The notes: a model not told the origin generated them from the sequence alone. A DNA stretch of 64,000 nt from Phocoena phocoena (GCF_963924675.1 NC_089221.1:141650263-141714262), one strand, 5' to 3'. Shown: positions 1 to 13,197, numbered from the stretch's first letter. Program-made: numbers and translations.

Positions 1-665
1 TAAAAAATATCATTCACTAAATAAGACTCAGTCTTATTTAAGTAGGTGATTTCTAGAGAATTGCAGTCTGTATGCATGTATGGATATGTGGGTACATATG
101 TGTATATGCTGTATTCTTTCTTTTTAATTCAAGTAATTTTGTGTTGATGTGATTTAAGATTGGAGTGGCCCAGAGTAGCTATTAGCCCATAAGAACTACT
201 TCTTGAAGATCTATTCATTTAATGCTGAGAACAGAATTTTAAAGCCAAGAAAATTAGAAAATGTCAGGCACTATACACCTTCTCTTAAGAACTGGTAAAC
301 AAATGAACAGGTCCTTTACCCTGGAACTTAGTAGCTTAAATAAAATTTGCTCAATGTTGGTACATATTGAAAATGTTCTGTTTGTCTTATATTCCTAGTA
401 TTCATATGTTAAAAGTCTTTCATGTATTTTGAAACAAACAAAAGAATGGGCAGGCATAGGAGCTTTGGGAGCTCAAGAATCTGAAGTGGCCAAATATTTA
501 ATATAATTAGAATTTTTAATTTTCCTTCTTTTCCCTGAAAATACTCTTGCTAAATTGGGGGATTACATAAAGCTCGCATCTCACTAATATCATCAGCATT
601 GTTTTCAAAGTATAAATCCAGTAATAGGCTAGAGAATATTATGTTGATCTCATCAGATTTGACCT
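1..665. other. No recognised feature (AT-rich unique sequence)
   Basis: I see no open reading frame of note, no repeat I can name and no RNA gene here. The last bases (about 666-680) belong to the target-site duplication and T-rich tail of the following L1. Confidence 0.5.
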
Positions 666-1037
666 AAATCTGCCTTTTTATTATTTTTAAAAAAAATTTT
701 ATTGAAGTATAGCTGAGTTACAACGTTGTGTTAGTTTCTGCTGTACAGCAAAGTGAATCAGTTATACATATACACATATCCACTCTTTTTTAGATTCTTT
801 TCCCATATAGGTCATTACAGAGTATTGAGTAGAGTTCCCTGTGTTATACAGTAGTTCCTTATTAGTTATCTTTTTCATGTATAGTAATGTGTATATGTCA
901 TCCCAATCTCCCAATTTACCACCCCCGCCTTTTCCCCCCTTGTAACCATAAGATTGTTTTCTACATCTGTGACTCTATTTCTGTTTTGTAAATAAGTTCA
1001 TTTGTACTGTTTTTTAAGATGCCACATATAAGTGATA

Positions 1038-1388
1038 TCATATGATGTTTGTCTTTCTCTGACTTACATCACTCAGTATGACAATCTTTAGGTCATTCCA
1101 TGTTGCTGAAAATGGCATTATTTTGTTATTTGTTATGGCTAATATTCCATTGAATATATGTACCACATCTTCTTTATCCATTCCTCTGTCAGTGGATGGA
1201 CATTTAGGTTGCTTCCATGTCTTGGCTATTGTAAATAGTGCTGCAGTGAACATTTGGGTGCATGTATCTTTTCGAAGTATGGTTTTCTTTGGATATATAC
1301 CCAGGAGTGGGATTGCTGGATCATGTGGTAGCTCTATTTTTAGTTTTCTAAGAAACCTCCATTTTGTTCTCCATAGTGGTTGTATCAA
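1038..1388 (-). pseudogene. L1 ORF2 C-terminal fragment
   Basis: This 116-residue open stretch on the minus strand reads through the cysteine-poor C-terminal end of L1 ORF2p, with motifs such as [25 protein letters not shown] and [11 protein letters not shown] that recur in the other L1 copies of this window. It lacks endonuclease and reverse transcriptase domains, because the upstream coding part lies inverted at 1810-2558. It is a dead fragment of a retrotransposon gene. Confidence 0.75.
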
Positions 1389-1913
1389 TTTACATTCCCT
1401 CTAACAGTGTAGAAGGGTTCCCTTTTCTCCACACTCATTTCAGCATTTATTGTTTGTAGATTTTTGATGATGGCCATTCTGACTGGTGTGAGGTGATACC
1501 TCATTGTAGTTTTGATATACATTTCTCTAATAATTAGTGATGTTCAGTGTCTTTTCATGTGCTTTTCAGCCATTTGTATGTCGTCTTTGGAGAAATGTCT
1601 ATTTAGATCTGCCCATTTTTTGATTGGATTGTTTGTTTTTTTGATATTGAGCTACACGAGCTGTTTGTACATTTTGGAGATTAATCCCTTGTTGGTCACT
1701 TCATTTGAAAATATTGTTTTCCTATTGCTTAGGTTGTCTTTTCATTTTGTTTATGGTTTCCCTTGCTGTGCAAAAGCATTTAAGTTTAATTAGGTCCCAT
1801 TTGTTTAGAATTTAAGGAAACAATCCCATTTACCATCAAAAAGAATAAAATACCTAGGAATAAACCTACCTAAGGAGGCAAAAGACCTGTACCCAGAAAG
1901 CTATAAGATACTG

Positions 1914-2300
1914 ATGAAAGAAATCAAAGATAACACAAACAGATGGAGAGATATACAATGTTCTTGGATTGGAAGAATCAATATTATCAAAATGACAATA
2001 ATACCCAAAACAATCTACAGATTCAATGCAATCCCTATCAAATTACCAATAACATTTTTCACAGAATTAGAACAAAAAATTTTACAATTTGTATGGAAAC
2101 ACAAAAGACCCGAATTAGCCAAAACAGTCTTGAGAGAGAAAAACGGAGCTAGAGGAATCAGGCTCCCTGACTTCAGACTATACTACACAGCTACAGTCAT
2201 CAAAACAGTATGGTACTGGCACAAAAACAACTATAGATCAATGGAATGGGATAGAAAGTTCAGAGATAAAACCATGCACCTATGGCCAGCTAATCTGTGA
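1914..2300 (+). pseudogene. L1 ORF2 fragment (post-RT region), inverted segment
   Basis: This 128-residue plus-strand open stretch corresponds to L1 ORF2p just downstream of the reverse transcriptase core ([27 protein letters not shown], then NAIPIKLP and FVWKHKRP). Coding similarity continues out of frame to about 2558, for example [25 protein letters not shown]. It is the inverted 5' segment of the L1 whose 3' part lies at 697-1807 on the other strand. It has no start, no endonuclease and no YxDD motif, so it is non-functional. Confidence 0.75.
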
Positions 2301-2571
2301 CAAAGAAGGCAAGACTATACAATGGAGAAAAGACAGTCTCTTCAATAAATGGTTCTGGGAAGACTGGACAGCTACATGTAAAAGAATGAAATTAGAACAC
2401 TCCCTAACACCACACACAAAAATAAACTCAAAATGGTTTAGAGGCCTAAATGTAAATGTGGATACTATAAAACTCTTAGAGGAAAACATAGGCAGAACAC
2501 TCTCTGTCATAAATCGAAGCAGGATCTTTTTTGATTCGCCTCCTAGAGTATTGAATATAAATCTTCCCTTT

Positions 2572-3014
2572 CAAAAGAGTGAATTTCTTTTTGTATTTTT
2601 ATAATAAAAATTTGGAAAACTTTAAAATGTAATCATAAAATAATATTGGAAGCATTCATAATCCTGATATTTAGAGAACATATTTTAAAAGTTAATAAAA
2701 ACCTTTGCATAAATATCAATTTTTTATTTACATTGAGTTCATATTATGTATGTTTTTGGTATTTTGCTTTAAAATTTTATTGTAGATAATTTCCTATCTC
2801 ATAGAATATTATTCTTAAGATCATTTTAATGAATAATGATATTTCAGACTTTGAATATGCTATAGTTTATTTAAAATTTCACAGAATTTGAATAAGTTGG
2901 GTTTTTTCATTTTAAAATAAAATTATCTGTATCTGGGTGCATTAAACTTTGCAGATCATATCATTTTTAATATTCATATGTATAAATGCAACCTAAAAGA
3001 TGCTAACTGGTGAT
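2572..3014. other. No recognised feature
   Basis: Strongly AT-rich sequence between two L1 fragments. I see no gene and no repeat family I can name. Confidence 0.45.
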
Positions 3015-4262
3015 GGCTTTTTAGATACAATACCAAAGCACAATCCATGAAAGAAATAACCAATAAACTGGACTTCATTAACATTAAAACCTTTTGATCT
3101 GTGAAAGATAATACCAAGAGAATGAGAAGACAACTCATAGACTGGGAGAAAATATTTTCAAAAGATACATCTTATAAGGGAGTGGTATCCAAAATACACA
3201 AAGAACCCTTAAAACTCAACAGTAAGAATGAAACAACCTGATTAAAAAATGGACCAAAGACCTTAACAGACATCTTACCAAAGAAGATATATAAATGGCA
3301 AATAAGAATATGAAAAGATGCTTCACATCGTATGTCATCAGGGAACTACAAATTAAAACAAGATACCACTACACACATATTAGAATGGCCAAAATTCAGA
3401 ACACAACACCAAATGCTGACAAGGATGTGGAGCAAGAAGAACTTTCATTCATGGCTGATGGGAATGCAAAATGGTACAAGCCATTTTGGAAGACAGTTTG
3501 GCATTTTTTTTTAATAAAACTAATCATACTCTTATATAATCCAGAAATCAAGCTTCTAGGTATTTTTCCAGAGGAGTTGAAAACTTATGTTGAAGACTTA
3601 TGCCCACACAAAAACTTGTACATGGATGTTTATAGCAACTTTGTTCATAATTGCCAAAACTTGAAAGCAACCTAATGTTCCTCAGTGATGAATGGGTAAA
3701 TAAACTGTGGTATATCCAGACAATACAATATTATTCAGCACTGAAAATAACAACAACAAAAACAGAGCTTTCCAGCCTCAAAAAGCCATGGAGAAGATTT
3801 AAATGCATATTACTAAGTGAAAGAAGTCAGTTTGAAAAGACTATGTACAGTATAATTCCAACTACACGTCATTCTGGAAGAGACAAAACTATGAAGGCAA
3901 TAAAAAGATCAGCGGTTGCCAGGGGTTAAGAGAGAGAGAGGGATGAATAGGCTTAGCACAGAGGATTTTTAGGGCATGTGATACTATAATGATGGACATG
4001 TGTCATTATACATTTGCCCACACCCATAGAATATACAATACCAAGAGTGAACTGCAATGTAAACTATGAACTTTGGGTGATTATGATGTGTCAGTGTAAG
4101 GTTCATCAGTTGTAACAAATGAACCATTATGGTGGGGAATGTTGGTAATGGGAGGGGCTGTGTGTGTAGGGAGCCATGGAGTATATGGGAAGTCCCTGTA
4201 CCTTCCTCTCTACTTTGCTGTGAATCTAAAACTGCTCTAAAATATAAAGTCTTAATTTAAAA
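3015..4262 (+). mobile_element. Old L1M-type LINE-1 3' half, plus strand
   Basis: The region starts in degenerate ORF2 (…CFTSYVIRELQIKTRYHYTHIRMAKIQ at about 3316-3390). It continues through the C-terminal region (PKLESNLMFLSDEWVNKLWYIQT at 3651 on) and a 3' UTR ending in a T/A-rich tail near 4262. Frames are broken several times. The 3' UTR, with a GGGAGGGGCTGTGTGTG-like block near 4150, differs from the cetartiodactyl L1s and resembles mammal-wide L1M subfamilies. The exact subfamily is not determined. Confidence 0.75.
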
Positions 4263-4928
4263 ATAATGGTAACTGGATAGACAAAAATTATATCACATTT
4301 TAATTAGTATTTAAGTATAGTATACTGAATTTTGTTTCTTAATTGCATATTTACATAATTTGCCCTATTTTTTCTATTGCTTTTTAGTATTTTTTTTAGT
4401 ACCCATATTCAGTTCTAAGATCTACTAGGACTTTGAGATTTTTATGAAGACTACTTCTGTGAATAAAAAATAATTAAATTCATATCCAATTTGTGAGGTG
4501 GTAGCCACTTTACCCTTCTTGCTAAAGACATCATTTGCAAAAATTGATCTTGTCCAAGCTATGTAACATAGGATTATAGTGTCATTGCAAAGGGTAAGTC
4601 AGTAGTAATCATTGAGAAGATAGTCTAAGTTAAGCATCTTCAGTAGAACTTTTTATTGCTACACTTTTTTCTAGAATTTCAGATTTGCTATTATATTTTG
4701 ATAATGTATCAAACATAGTTCAACATGAAACTGAGATGAGACAGAAACCTTTTCAGGGTGAAAATTATTTTGACACACCAAAAACTTCACATAATTATGT
4801 TCCTAGGCATGCTCATGAATACTCTGGGTTGTCTAAATCATCACAGGTCTGTTCCAAAGAAACAAAAAACAAAGCCAAAATAAAGCCCAAAGAAACAAAC
4901 CAAAGAACTTGAGCTTCTCTGCAGATAC
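4263..4928. other. No recognised feature
   Basis: AT-rich sequence. A 75-codon open stretch at 4685-4912 has no recognisable motif and is most likely chance. Confidence 0.45.
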
Positions 4929-5340
4929 TGTGTTAGTCATCCAGGACTACCATAACAACCTACCACAGACTGGGTGACTTAAACAGCAGAAATATATTCT
5001 GTCATAGATCTGGAGCCTAGAAGTACAAGATCAAGGCGCTGGCAGAACTGGTTTCTGGTGAGACCTCTTCTGGCTTTCAGAGGGCCACCTTCTTGCTGTG
5101 TCCTCATATGGCCTTTTCTCTGTGCTTGAGCTTAGAGAGACAGAAGAGAAGAGAGAGAACATGCGTGAGCTAGCGCTAGCTCTCTTCCTAAAAGGACACT
5201 AGACCTATCGGATTAGGGCCTACACTTTTGACCTCATTTAGCCTTCCTTAAAAGCCTCATCTCCAGATACAGTCACATGCGGGTCAGGAGGTAGAGCTTG
5301 AACACAGGAATTTTGAGGAGACACATTTCATTCTGTAACA
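4929..5340 (-). mobile_element. MLT1-type solo LTR (ERVL-MaLR)
   Basis: The 412 bp run from tgtgttag to tctgtaaca. They contain, in reverse complement, the MLT1A-like blocks: the ACTGGGTGACTTAAACAGCAG, TGTGTCCTCATATGG, ATTAGGGCC, TGACCTCATTTA and CCAGATACAGTCACAT segments, in the order expected for a minus-strand MaLR LTR. No internal retroviral region flanks it, so it is a solo LTR. Age is high: many mismatches and no clear 5-bp target duplication. Confidence 0.8.
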
Positions 5341-8097
5341 GTTATTTAGAACTTTTGCTAAACTAATTGATACTATATAAGGGATAGAAGAGATTCTGAG
5401 CAACTGGATTTGTAATAAGTAAAATTTCTAAAATATCAACTAGGAATCGATATCAAAATAAGCAGAGTAGTGCAATAAACAAACCCGCTTCCCTCCATAA
5501 AGAGTTCGCCACAACAAGTGGTAGCTTTACATCATCCCGGGTGACAGGATATTATAGCATCCTCTCTTGCTCCTCAGGAACATTGCAGTGCAATTGACGA
5601 GAGTAGGCAAAAATGTGCACTTTATTTTAAAATGTGTAATGTGTGTAAGCCTATATCAGGACTTTTGAAGGATAACTTAAATCCTTCATTGTGTCAAAGT
5701 AAAGGCAGCAAATGCCAGTTTATCTTCCTTTTCTTTCCTTCTGCTTATCATAACTTCTTATACATCTACAGAACAAAATTATTTGAAATGTAGTCCCTAG
5801 GAGCCATCTGCCACTCTCATTCTCAGATTCTGTTGGGTCAACTCAGAAGTTTTCCTGTAAGAAAATGTACTCCTCTAAGACCATTCGAACAGATGGTTGT
5901 TATTTTGATGGTTTCCCAGATTATTCTGTGTTTTAAATGTATTGCTGAACATCTCAGAAATTGCCCACTGAGAAAGTGATTCTTGGCTTTCTGTTTTTTA
6001 ATTTCCATCCACCTGAAACATCTATTCATGAAAATGACTTTATGGGAAAATTGTGACATCCCGTAAGGCAATCCCATTACATTATCTGATGTGTAGCCAT
6101 ACTCTAAGCAGAAGCAGATCTAGTAGCCTAACAGAGTTGCAGATTTAGCAGAATTGTATGCTGTATTTTTTCTTTGACTATTTTCAGGGTAATGTTCTTC
6201 TTTCCTTCATCCACAACTACATTAGAATGGTAGTCTTGAAAATGAGTATCCCCTTTCTTCATACAGATTTTAGTATGTTCTAATATAAATTAGTGTCTGT
6301 AGGAATAAATTAAAGACAAGTTAATTTCACATAAGTGTAAAAAAGGTTTTTTAAACCCTCATGACTCTAGGAGTAAGAAATTGGCTTTGGAGGTGTTAAA
6401 TCCTTATTGACATATGTGATAGATCAAATGTTAGCGAACTTTTAGAAGTTTTATTAGACTTTTCAGATTCCGTTTTTAGACCTGATATTATTTCTCTTAT
6501 ATTGATAAAATCAAAAAATCAAGTATTTCTACTTTATTTGTAACTTGTTCTATTGAATATGGATTCTTTATTATTTAAAAAAATAATAAAAAATATTAAA
6601 AGGAAATAAAAATGAGAGGCAGATATAAGGAAAAGAGTTGATAAAAGTCAATTTTTAAACATCATAATATGCCATTCATGGTTACAAAGTTAATATTACC
6701 ATGCTTTAAAAACATCCCTATTTAAAACAGAGGTTTGATGTTTCCATGAATCCCAAGGTTGGTCATCACGCTTAAAGAAATGGAGAAATCATTCCATATT
6801 GCACTTGAACTTTATGGAGCATTTTACAGTATCATTTAACTAGTTTCAGGTTTTATGTCTATCATAGTAGTTGTCCTCCCACACAGATATGGTAAAAATA
6901 GTGCAGTGGGAATAAGTCTGTAGATCAAGTTTTAAAAGGCACTGTAGGAATCACGTAACCCAACGAATTTGGTATATGACACTTCCCCTATGAATTATTC
7001 ATGACCAGAGGAGTGCTGAATCATTTACTGCATTCACCAGTGGGGTACTTCCAAAACGCCACATGAATAATCATTGTACATTTGTGACCAGAAAAGTAAA
7101 TATAAGAGAGAAATAGTTTTTCATTTTATCTGCGTTTGCATAACCATTTTAATGTCTAAAGAATGCTAGAGGTGCAAGATGCAGAGGTTCTCTTCAACTT
7201 CATACTTCATCAGCTGTACTGAATGTGTTATTTTTACAGAATAATACATTATGTTGTAAGCGGTAGAAAGACTATATTTTTAATTAATGGGTTCCACTCT
7301 AAAGCACTTTAAAACTTGGTTCTTGTCAATCCATACCTTTAAATTGCTGCTACTAAAATCTTGGCTATTTTCAAAGAGAAAGAATAAGCAAAACCCATGA
7401 GAAATGGTGGGGCAGGTAGTAGGCATAGGGGAGAAAAATATGCCACCCCTAAATGGCTTTCTTTGGTGTGAGGATTAATTTAGACTGATTATTTTTAAGG
7501 CCCAGAAGAGAAAGAACCTTTGACCTTGCCCCTAACTGTTTGAAAGAATGGAAATAGAGGACCTGTACCAGGCAGGGAGTTGTCACCAGAGGTAACTATA
7601 GTATGAACTAGGTGGACAGGGAGGAACCTAGGAAAGTCTGTTTGTTCAAAGTCCTCTCTGTGTTTCATTGTCTTTGCACAGCCCGGTAAACATTTGTTTA
7701 CCAAACATTTGCTTTTCCATCTCCATGTAAATTGCCTTCCTCCCCTTTGAAGTCCCAAGTCACTACCCTAACATCCTCTTTTGTCTTTAACTGAAAATGG
7801 TATTTAAGGTGAGAGCTTGGGCCATTTTCATGAGTTACTCAGTTTTCCTGGGTCTCTCCCATGTAAAGATGATATTCAACTTTTGTTTGATTTTCTCCTG
7901 TTAATCTGTCTCATGTCAATTTAATTTGTAGACGAGCCATAAGAACCTAGAAGGGTAGAGGACAATTTCTTCTTCCCTGACATAGGGTTCCCTGTAATAT
8001 TCTCCATACATAGCTGCTTTTTGTTTTGTTCTGTCTTGTTTTTGTGGAATACAGCATTTGCTGAGAGGTCTAATTTCAAACTTTCTTTTAGGGCACT
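5341..8097. other. No recognised feature (2.7 kb of unique sequence)
   Basis: I find no repeat I can name and no convincing coding region. Minus-strand open stretches at 5838-6077 (79 codons), 7495-7758 (87 codons) and 7921-8127 (68 codons) show no domain, no good splice context and no conservation evidence, so I treat them as chance. Confidence 0.45.
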
Positions 8098-8400
8098 ACT
8101 GTCCAGGAGAATTATAATGGGAAACACAAATATGAATCACATGTAATTTAAAAATTTTCAGAACTGTACTGCTTATTTATAGCTAAAATTATTTTAATGT
8201 TTTATTTTAACAAAACGTAAAATATTGTCATTTAAACACCTAATCAATTTAAAAATTGAGATGTTTTACACTGTTTTTGTACTAAGATGTCAATATCTAC
8301 TTTGTGTTTTAAACTTACAGCACATCTCAATTCAGACTAGCAACACATTTCAAGGGCTCAACTCAAAAGCTACAAATAACTAGAGGCTACCATATTGTAT
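8098..8400 (-). mobile_element. hAT-like non-autonomous DNA transposon (MER class)
   Basis: The left end reads cactactgtccagga and the right end gaggctaccatattgtat, which are imperfect inverted ends of a hAT-type element. Internal blocks such as TTACAGCACATCTCAATTC and GACTAGCAACACATTTCAAG fit a mammal-wide MER element that I recognise but cannot name with certainty. No transposase is present. Confidence 0.5.
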
Positions 8401-9019
8401 GCAAACTTCTAGGTACTCAGACATGACATATTTATAACTTCTGATTATCCCAATAGATATGTGGAAATTGAGAGACAAGAGTCAGGATCTCAGGTTTAAA
8501 AATCTAATAACACTTAAAAGCAAAGGAGAGGTAGGTTACTATCTAAGAACATACAACCCAGCCTCATTATTTATGTATAAAATCAGTAAGAGTGAAAATT
8601 TTTGTGACTATAACAGAGTAAAATCCTAGGTCGTAACTAACAAAGCTGTCAGCTCTGCAAGTAAATCAGAAGTTTGAAATGAGTTATTCCTATCTGACAG
8701 TGAATGAAGTAAGCAGAGATCTTAATCACCTGCGGAGAGTAGAGAGGGGTCAGAATGGCATAGAGATCCAACAAAAATTAGTTAGAAATAAAAAAGTCTC
8801 AAAACGTAACCAAAAGTATCCCTAGGAGTTAGGTTTGTACCTACATTTAATTAACTGCAATTCCCAGGAAAGACTAGAGAAAATGATCTACCTTTTGATA
8901 CCTTATTAAAAACTCACTCAAATGAGTTAAATGAGTCATGTATTGCTGGGGGATTCCAGAAGAAAAAAATATAAAAATGTTGATTTTTTCCTATTTTTAC
9001 TTTTATGTACTGTACAAAT
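8401..9019. other. No recognised feature
   Basis: AT-rich unique sequence up to the target-site duplication of the full-length L1. I see nothing codable or repetitive in it. Confidence 0.4.
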
Positions 9020-9032
9020 CACCTAATTTTTT

Positions 9033-9401
9033 TTTACATCTTTATTGGAGTATAATTGCTTTACAATGGTGTGTTAGTTTCTGCTTTATAACAAAGTGAA
9101 TCACTTGTACATATACATATGTCCCCATATCTCTTCCCTCTTGGGTCTCCCTCCCTCCCTCCCACCCTCCCTATCCCACCCCTCTAGGTGGTCACAAAGC
9201 ACCGAGCTGATCTCCCTGTGCTATGCGGCTGCTTCCCACTAGCTATCTATTTTACGTTTGGTAGTGTATATATGTCCATGCCACTCTCTCGCTTTGTCAC
9301 AGCTTACCCTTCCCCCTCCTCATATCCTCAAGTCCATTCTCTAGTAGGTCTGTGTCTTTACTCCTGTCTTACCCCTAGGTTCTTCATGACATTTTTTTTT
9401 C
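9033..9401 (-). other. L1 3' UTR, cetartiodactyl/cetacean type
   Basis: The stretch begins (in plus coordinates) with a T-run and tacatctttattggagtata. It contains the block CACCGAGCTGATCTCCCTGTGCTATG and a CCCTCCCTCCCTCCCACCCTCCC polypyrimidine tract at about 9150-9175. On the L1 sense strand that tract is G-rich, a usual feature of L1 3' UTRs. Closely similar 3' UTRs sit at 34.4-34.7 kb and 43.1-43.4 kb, so these three copies belong to related subfamilies. Confidence 0.8.
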
Positions 9402-12400
9402 TTAAATTCCATATATAAGTGTTAGCATATGGTATTTGTCTTTCTATTTCTGACTTACTTCACTCTGTATGACAGACTCTAGGTCCATCCACCTCATTAC
9501 AAATAGCTCAATTTCGTTTCTTTATATGGCTGAGTAATATTCCATTGTATATGTGCCATATCTTCTTTATCTATTCATCCGATGGTGGAGATGTTTCCAT
9601 CTCTGGGCTATTGTAAATAGAGCTGCAATGAACATTTTGGTACATGACTCTTTGAATTATGGTTTTCTCAGGGTATATGCCCAGTAGTGGGATTGCTGAG
9701 TCATATGGTAGTTCTATTTGAGGTTTTTTAAGGAACCTCCATACTGTTCTCCACAATGGCTGTACCAATTCACATTCCCACCAGCAGTGCAAGAGTGTTC
9801 CCTTTTCTCCACACCCTCTCCAGCATTTATTGCTTCTAGATTTTTTGATGATGGCCATTCTGACTGGTGTGAGATGATATCTCATTGTAGTTTTGATTTG
9901 CCTATCTCTAATGATTAATGATGTTGATCAATCTTTCATGTGTTTGTTGGCAGTCTGTATATCTTCTTTGGAGAAATGTCTATTTAGGTCTTCTGCCCAT
10001 TTTTGGATTGGCTTGTTTGGTTTTTTGTTATTGAGCTGCATGAGCTGCTTGTAAATTTTGGATATTAATCCTTTGTCAGTCGCTTCATTTGCAAATATTT
10101 TCTCCCATTCTGAGGGTTGTCTTTTGGTCTTGTTTATGGTTCCCTTTGCTGTGCAAAAGCTTTGAAGTTTCATTAGGTCCCATTTGTTTATTTTTGTTTT
10201 CATTTCCATTTCTCTAGGAAGTGAGTCAAAAAGGATCTTGCTGTGATTTATGTCACAGAGTGTTCTGCCTATGTTTTCCTCTAAGAGTTTGATAGTTTCT
10301 GGCCTTACATTTAGGTCTTTAATCCATTTTGAGCTTATTTTTCTGTATGGTGTTAGGGAGTGATCTAATCTCATCCTTTTACATGTACCTGTCCAGTTTT
10401 CCCAGCACCACTTATTGAAGAGGCTGTCCTTTCTCCACTGTACATTCCTGTCTCCTTTATCAAAGATAAGGTGACCATATGTGAGTGGGTTTATCTCTGG
10501 GTTTTCTATCCTGTTCCATTGATCCATATTTCTGTTTTTGTGCCAGTACCAAACTGTCTTGATTACTGTAGCTTTGTAGTATAGTCAGAAGTCCGGGAGC
10601 CTGATTCCTCCAGCTCCATTTTTTGTTCCCAAGATTGCTTTGGTTCTTCGGGGTCTTTTGTGTTTCCATACAAATTGTGAAATTTTTTGTTCTAGCTCTG
10701 TGAAAAATGCCAGTGGTAGTTTGATAGGGATTGCATTGAAGCTATGGATTGCTTTGGGTAGTAGAGTCATTTTCACAATATTGATTCTTCCAATCCAAGT
10801 ACATGGTATATCTCTCCATCTATTTGTATCATCTTTAATTTCTTTCATCAGTGTCTTATAATTTTCTGCATACAGGTCTTTTGTCTCCTTAGGTAGGTTT
10901 ATTCCTAGATATTTTATTCTTTTTGTTGCAGTGGTAAATGGGAGTGTTTTCTTGATTTCACTTTCAGATTTTTCATCATTAGTGTATAGGAATGCCAGAG
11001 ATTTCTGTGCATTAATTTTGTATCCTGCTGCTTTACCAAATTCATTGATTAGCTCTAGTAGTTTTCTGGTAGCGTCTTTAGCATTCTCCTTGTATAGTAT
11101 CATGTCATCTGCAAACAGTGACAGCTTTACTTCTTCTTTTCTGATCTGGATTCCTTTTATTTCCTTTTCTTCTCTGATTGCTGTGGTTAAAACTTCCAAA
11201 ACTATGTTGAATAAGAGTGGTGAGGGTGGGCAGCCTTATCTTGTTCCTGATCTTAGTGGAAATGCTTTCAGTGTTGCACCATTGAGTATGATGTTGGCTG
11301 TGGGTTTGTCATATATGGCCTTTATTATGTTGAGGAAAGTTCCCTCTATGCCTACTTTCTGCAGGGTTATTATCATAAATGGGTGTTGAATTTTGTCAAA
11401 AGCTTTCTCTGCATCTATTGAGATGATCATATGGTTTTTCTCCTTCACTTTGTTAATATGGTGTATCATGTTGATTGATTTGCGTGTATTGAAGAATCCT
11501 TGCATTCCTGGAATAAACCCCACTTGCTCATGGTGTATGATCCTTTTAATGTGCTGTTGGATTCTGTTTGCTAGTATTTTGTTGAGGATTTTTGCTTCTA
11601 TGTTCATCAGTGATATTGGCCTGTAGTTTTCTTTCTTTGTGACATCTTTGTCTGGTTTTGGTATCAGGGTGATGGTGACCTCGTAGAATGAGTTTGGGAG
11701 TGTTCCTCCCTCTGCTATATTTTCGAAGAGTTTGAGACAGATAGGTGTTAGCTCTTCTCTAAATGTTTGATAGAATTCGCCTATGAAGCCATCTGGTCCT
11801 GGGCTTTTGTTTGTTGGAAGATTTTTAATCACAGTTTCAATTTCAGTGCTTGTGATTGGTCTGTTCATATTTTCTATTTCTTCCTGATTCAGTCTTGGCA
11901 TGTTGTGCATTTCTAAGAATTTGTCCATTTCTTCCAGATTGTCCATTTTATTGGCATAGAGTTGCTTGTAGTAATCTGTCATGATCGTTTGTGTTTCTGC
12001 AGTGTCAGTTGTTACTTCTCCTTTTTCATTTCTAATTCTATTGATTTGAGTCTTTCCCTTTTTTTCTTGATAAGTCTGGCTAATGGTTTATCAATTTTGT
12101 TTATCTTCTCAAAGAACCAGCTTTTAGTTTTATTGATCTTTGGTATTGTTTCTTTCATTTCTTTTTCATTTATTTGTGATCTGATCTGTATGATTTCTTT
12201 CCTTCTGCTAACTTTGGGGTACTTTTGTTCTTCTTTCTCTAATTGCTTTAGGTGCAAGGTTAGGTTGTTTAGTTGAGATGTTTCCTGTTTCTTAAGGTAG
12301 GATTGTATTGCTATAAACTTCCCTCTTAGAACTGCTGTTGCTGCATTCCATAGGTTTTGGGTCGTCGTGTCTCCATTGTCATTTGTTTGTAGGTATTTTT

Positions 12401-13197
12401 TGATTTCCTCTTTGATTTCTTCAGTGATCACTTCGTTATTAAGTAGTGTATTGTTTAGCCTCCATGTGTTTGTATTTTTTACAGATCTGTTCCTTTAATT
12501 TATATCTAGTCTCATAGCACTGTGGTCGGAAAAGATACTTGATATAATTTCAATTTTCTTTAATTTACCAAGACTTGATTTGTGACCCAGGATATGATCT
12601 ATCCTAGAGAATGTTCCATGGGCAGTTGAGAAAAATGTGTATTCTGTTGTTTTGGGATGGAATGTCCTATAAATATCAATTAAGTCCATCTTGTTTAATG
12701 TATCATTTAAAGCTTGTGTCTCCTTATTTATTTTCATTTTGGATGATCTGTCCATGGGTGAAAGTGGGGTGTTAAAGTCCCCTACTATGAATGTGTTACT
12801 GTCGATTTCCCCTTTTATGGCTGTTAGTATTTGCCTTATGTATTGAGGTGCTCCTATGGTGGATGCATAAATATTTACAGTTGTTATATCTTCTTCTTGG
12901 ATCAATCCCTTGATCATTATGTAGTGTCCTTCTTTGTCTCTTTTAATAGTCTTCATTTTAAAGTCTATTTTGTCTGATATGAGAATTGCTACTCCAGCTT
13001 TCTTTTGGTTTCCATTTGCATGGAATATCTTTTTCCATCCTCTCACTTTCAGTCTGTATGTGTCTCTAGGTCTGAAGCAGGTCTGTTGTAGACAGCATAT
13101 ATATGGGTCTCGTTTTTGTGTACATTCAGGCAGTCTGTGTCTTTTGGTGGGAGCATTTAAGCATTTACATTTAAGGTAATTATCGATATGTATGTTC
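9402..13197 (-). pseudogene. L1 ORF2 pseudogene (endonuclease + reverse transcriptase)
   Basis: ORF2p nicks target DNA and reverse-transcribes L1 RNA at the nick. The whole gene is present on the minus strand but broken by stops and frameshifts. The APE-type endonuclease is at 13046-12495, with VGDFNTPLS, SRIDHILG and SDHSAM catalytic-type motifs. A linker lies at 12431-12012. Reverse transcriptase spans 11982-10585, with SPGPDGF, the [10 protein letters not shown] block and LFADDMILY (the FADD core is intact). The C-terminal region is at 10527-9571. The ancestral end is read as MLTLIYGI followed by TAA at 9404-9402. A small deletion near 9585 removes part of the C-terminal PKCPSTDE segment. 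The start region is damaged near 13165, apparently by a one-base loss. About 1265 codons in total, as expected for ORF2. Confidence 0.88.

Larger units (their letters stand above)
666..2571 (-). mobile_element. LINE-1, 5'-truncated, with twin-priming inversion
   Basis: From about 697 to 1807 the sequence is the reverse complement of an L1 3' UTR and ORF2 C-terminal coding region. From about 1810 to 2558 it switches to plus-strand ORF2 from just upstream of that part. In L1 order the plus segment ends (frame reading FFDSPPRVL) only a few codons before the minus segment begins (NKWDL-like), as expected of twin priming. Likely duplications are aaatctgcctttt (666-678) and aaatcttcccttt (2559-2571), 11 of 13 identical. 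The 3' UTR type (tattgaagtatagctgag) matches the copy at 58.7 kb and differs from the younger copies at 9.0, 34.4 and 43.1 kb. Confidence 0.85.

Noticed and set aside
4685..4912. 75-codon frame as an exon
   Set aside because: No splice sites, domain or flanking exon that I can support; AT-rich composition matches the surroundings.
10931..11389. 152-codon plus-strand frame
   Set aside because: Antisense of the L1 reverse transcriptase region. The same antisense frame occurs at 44990-45397 in the other L1.
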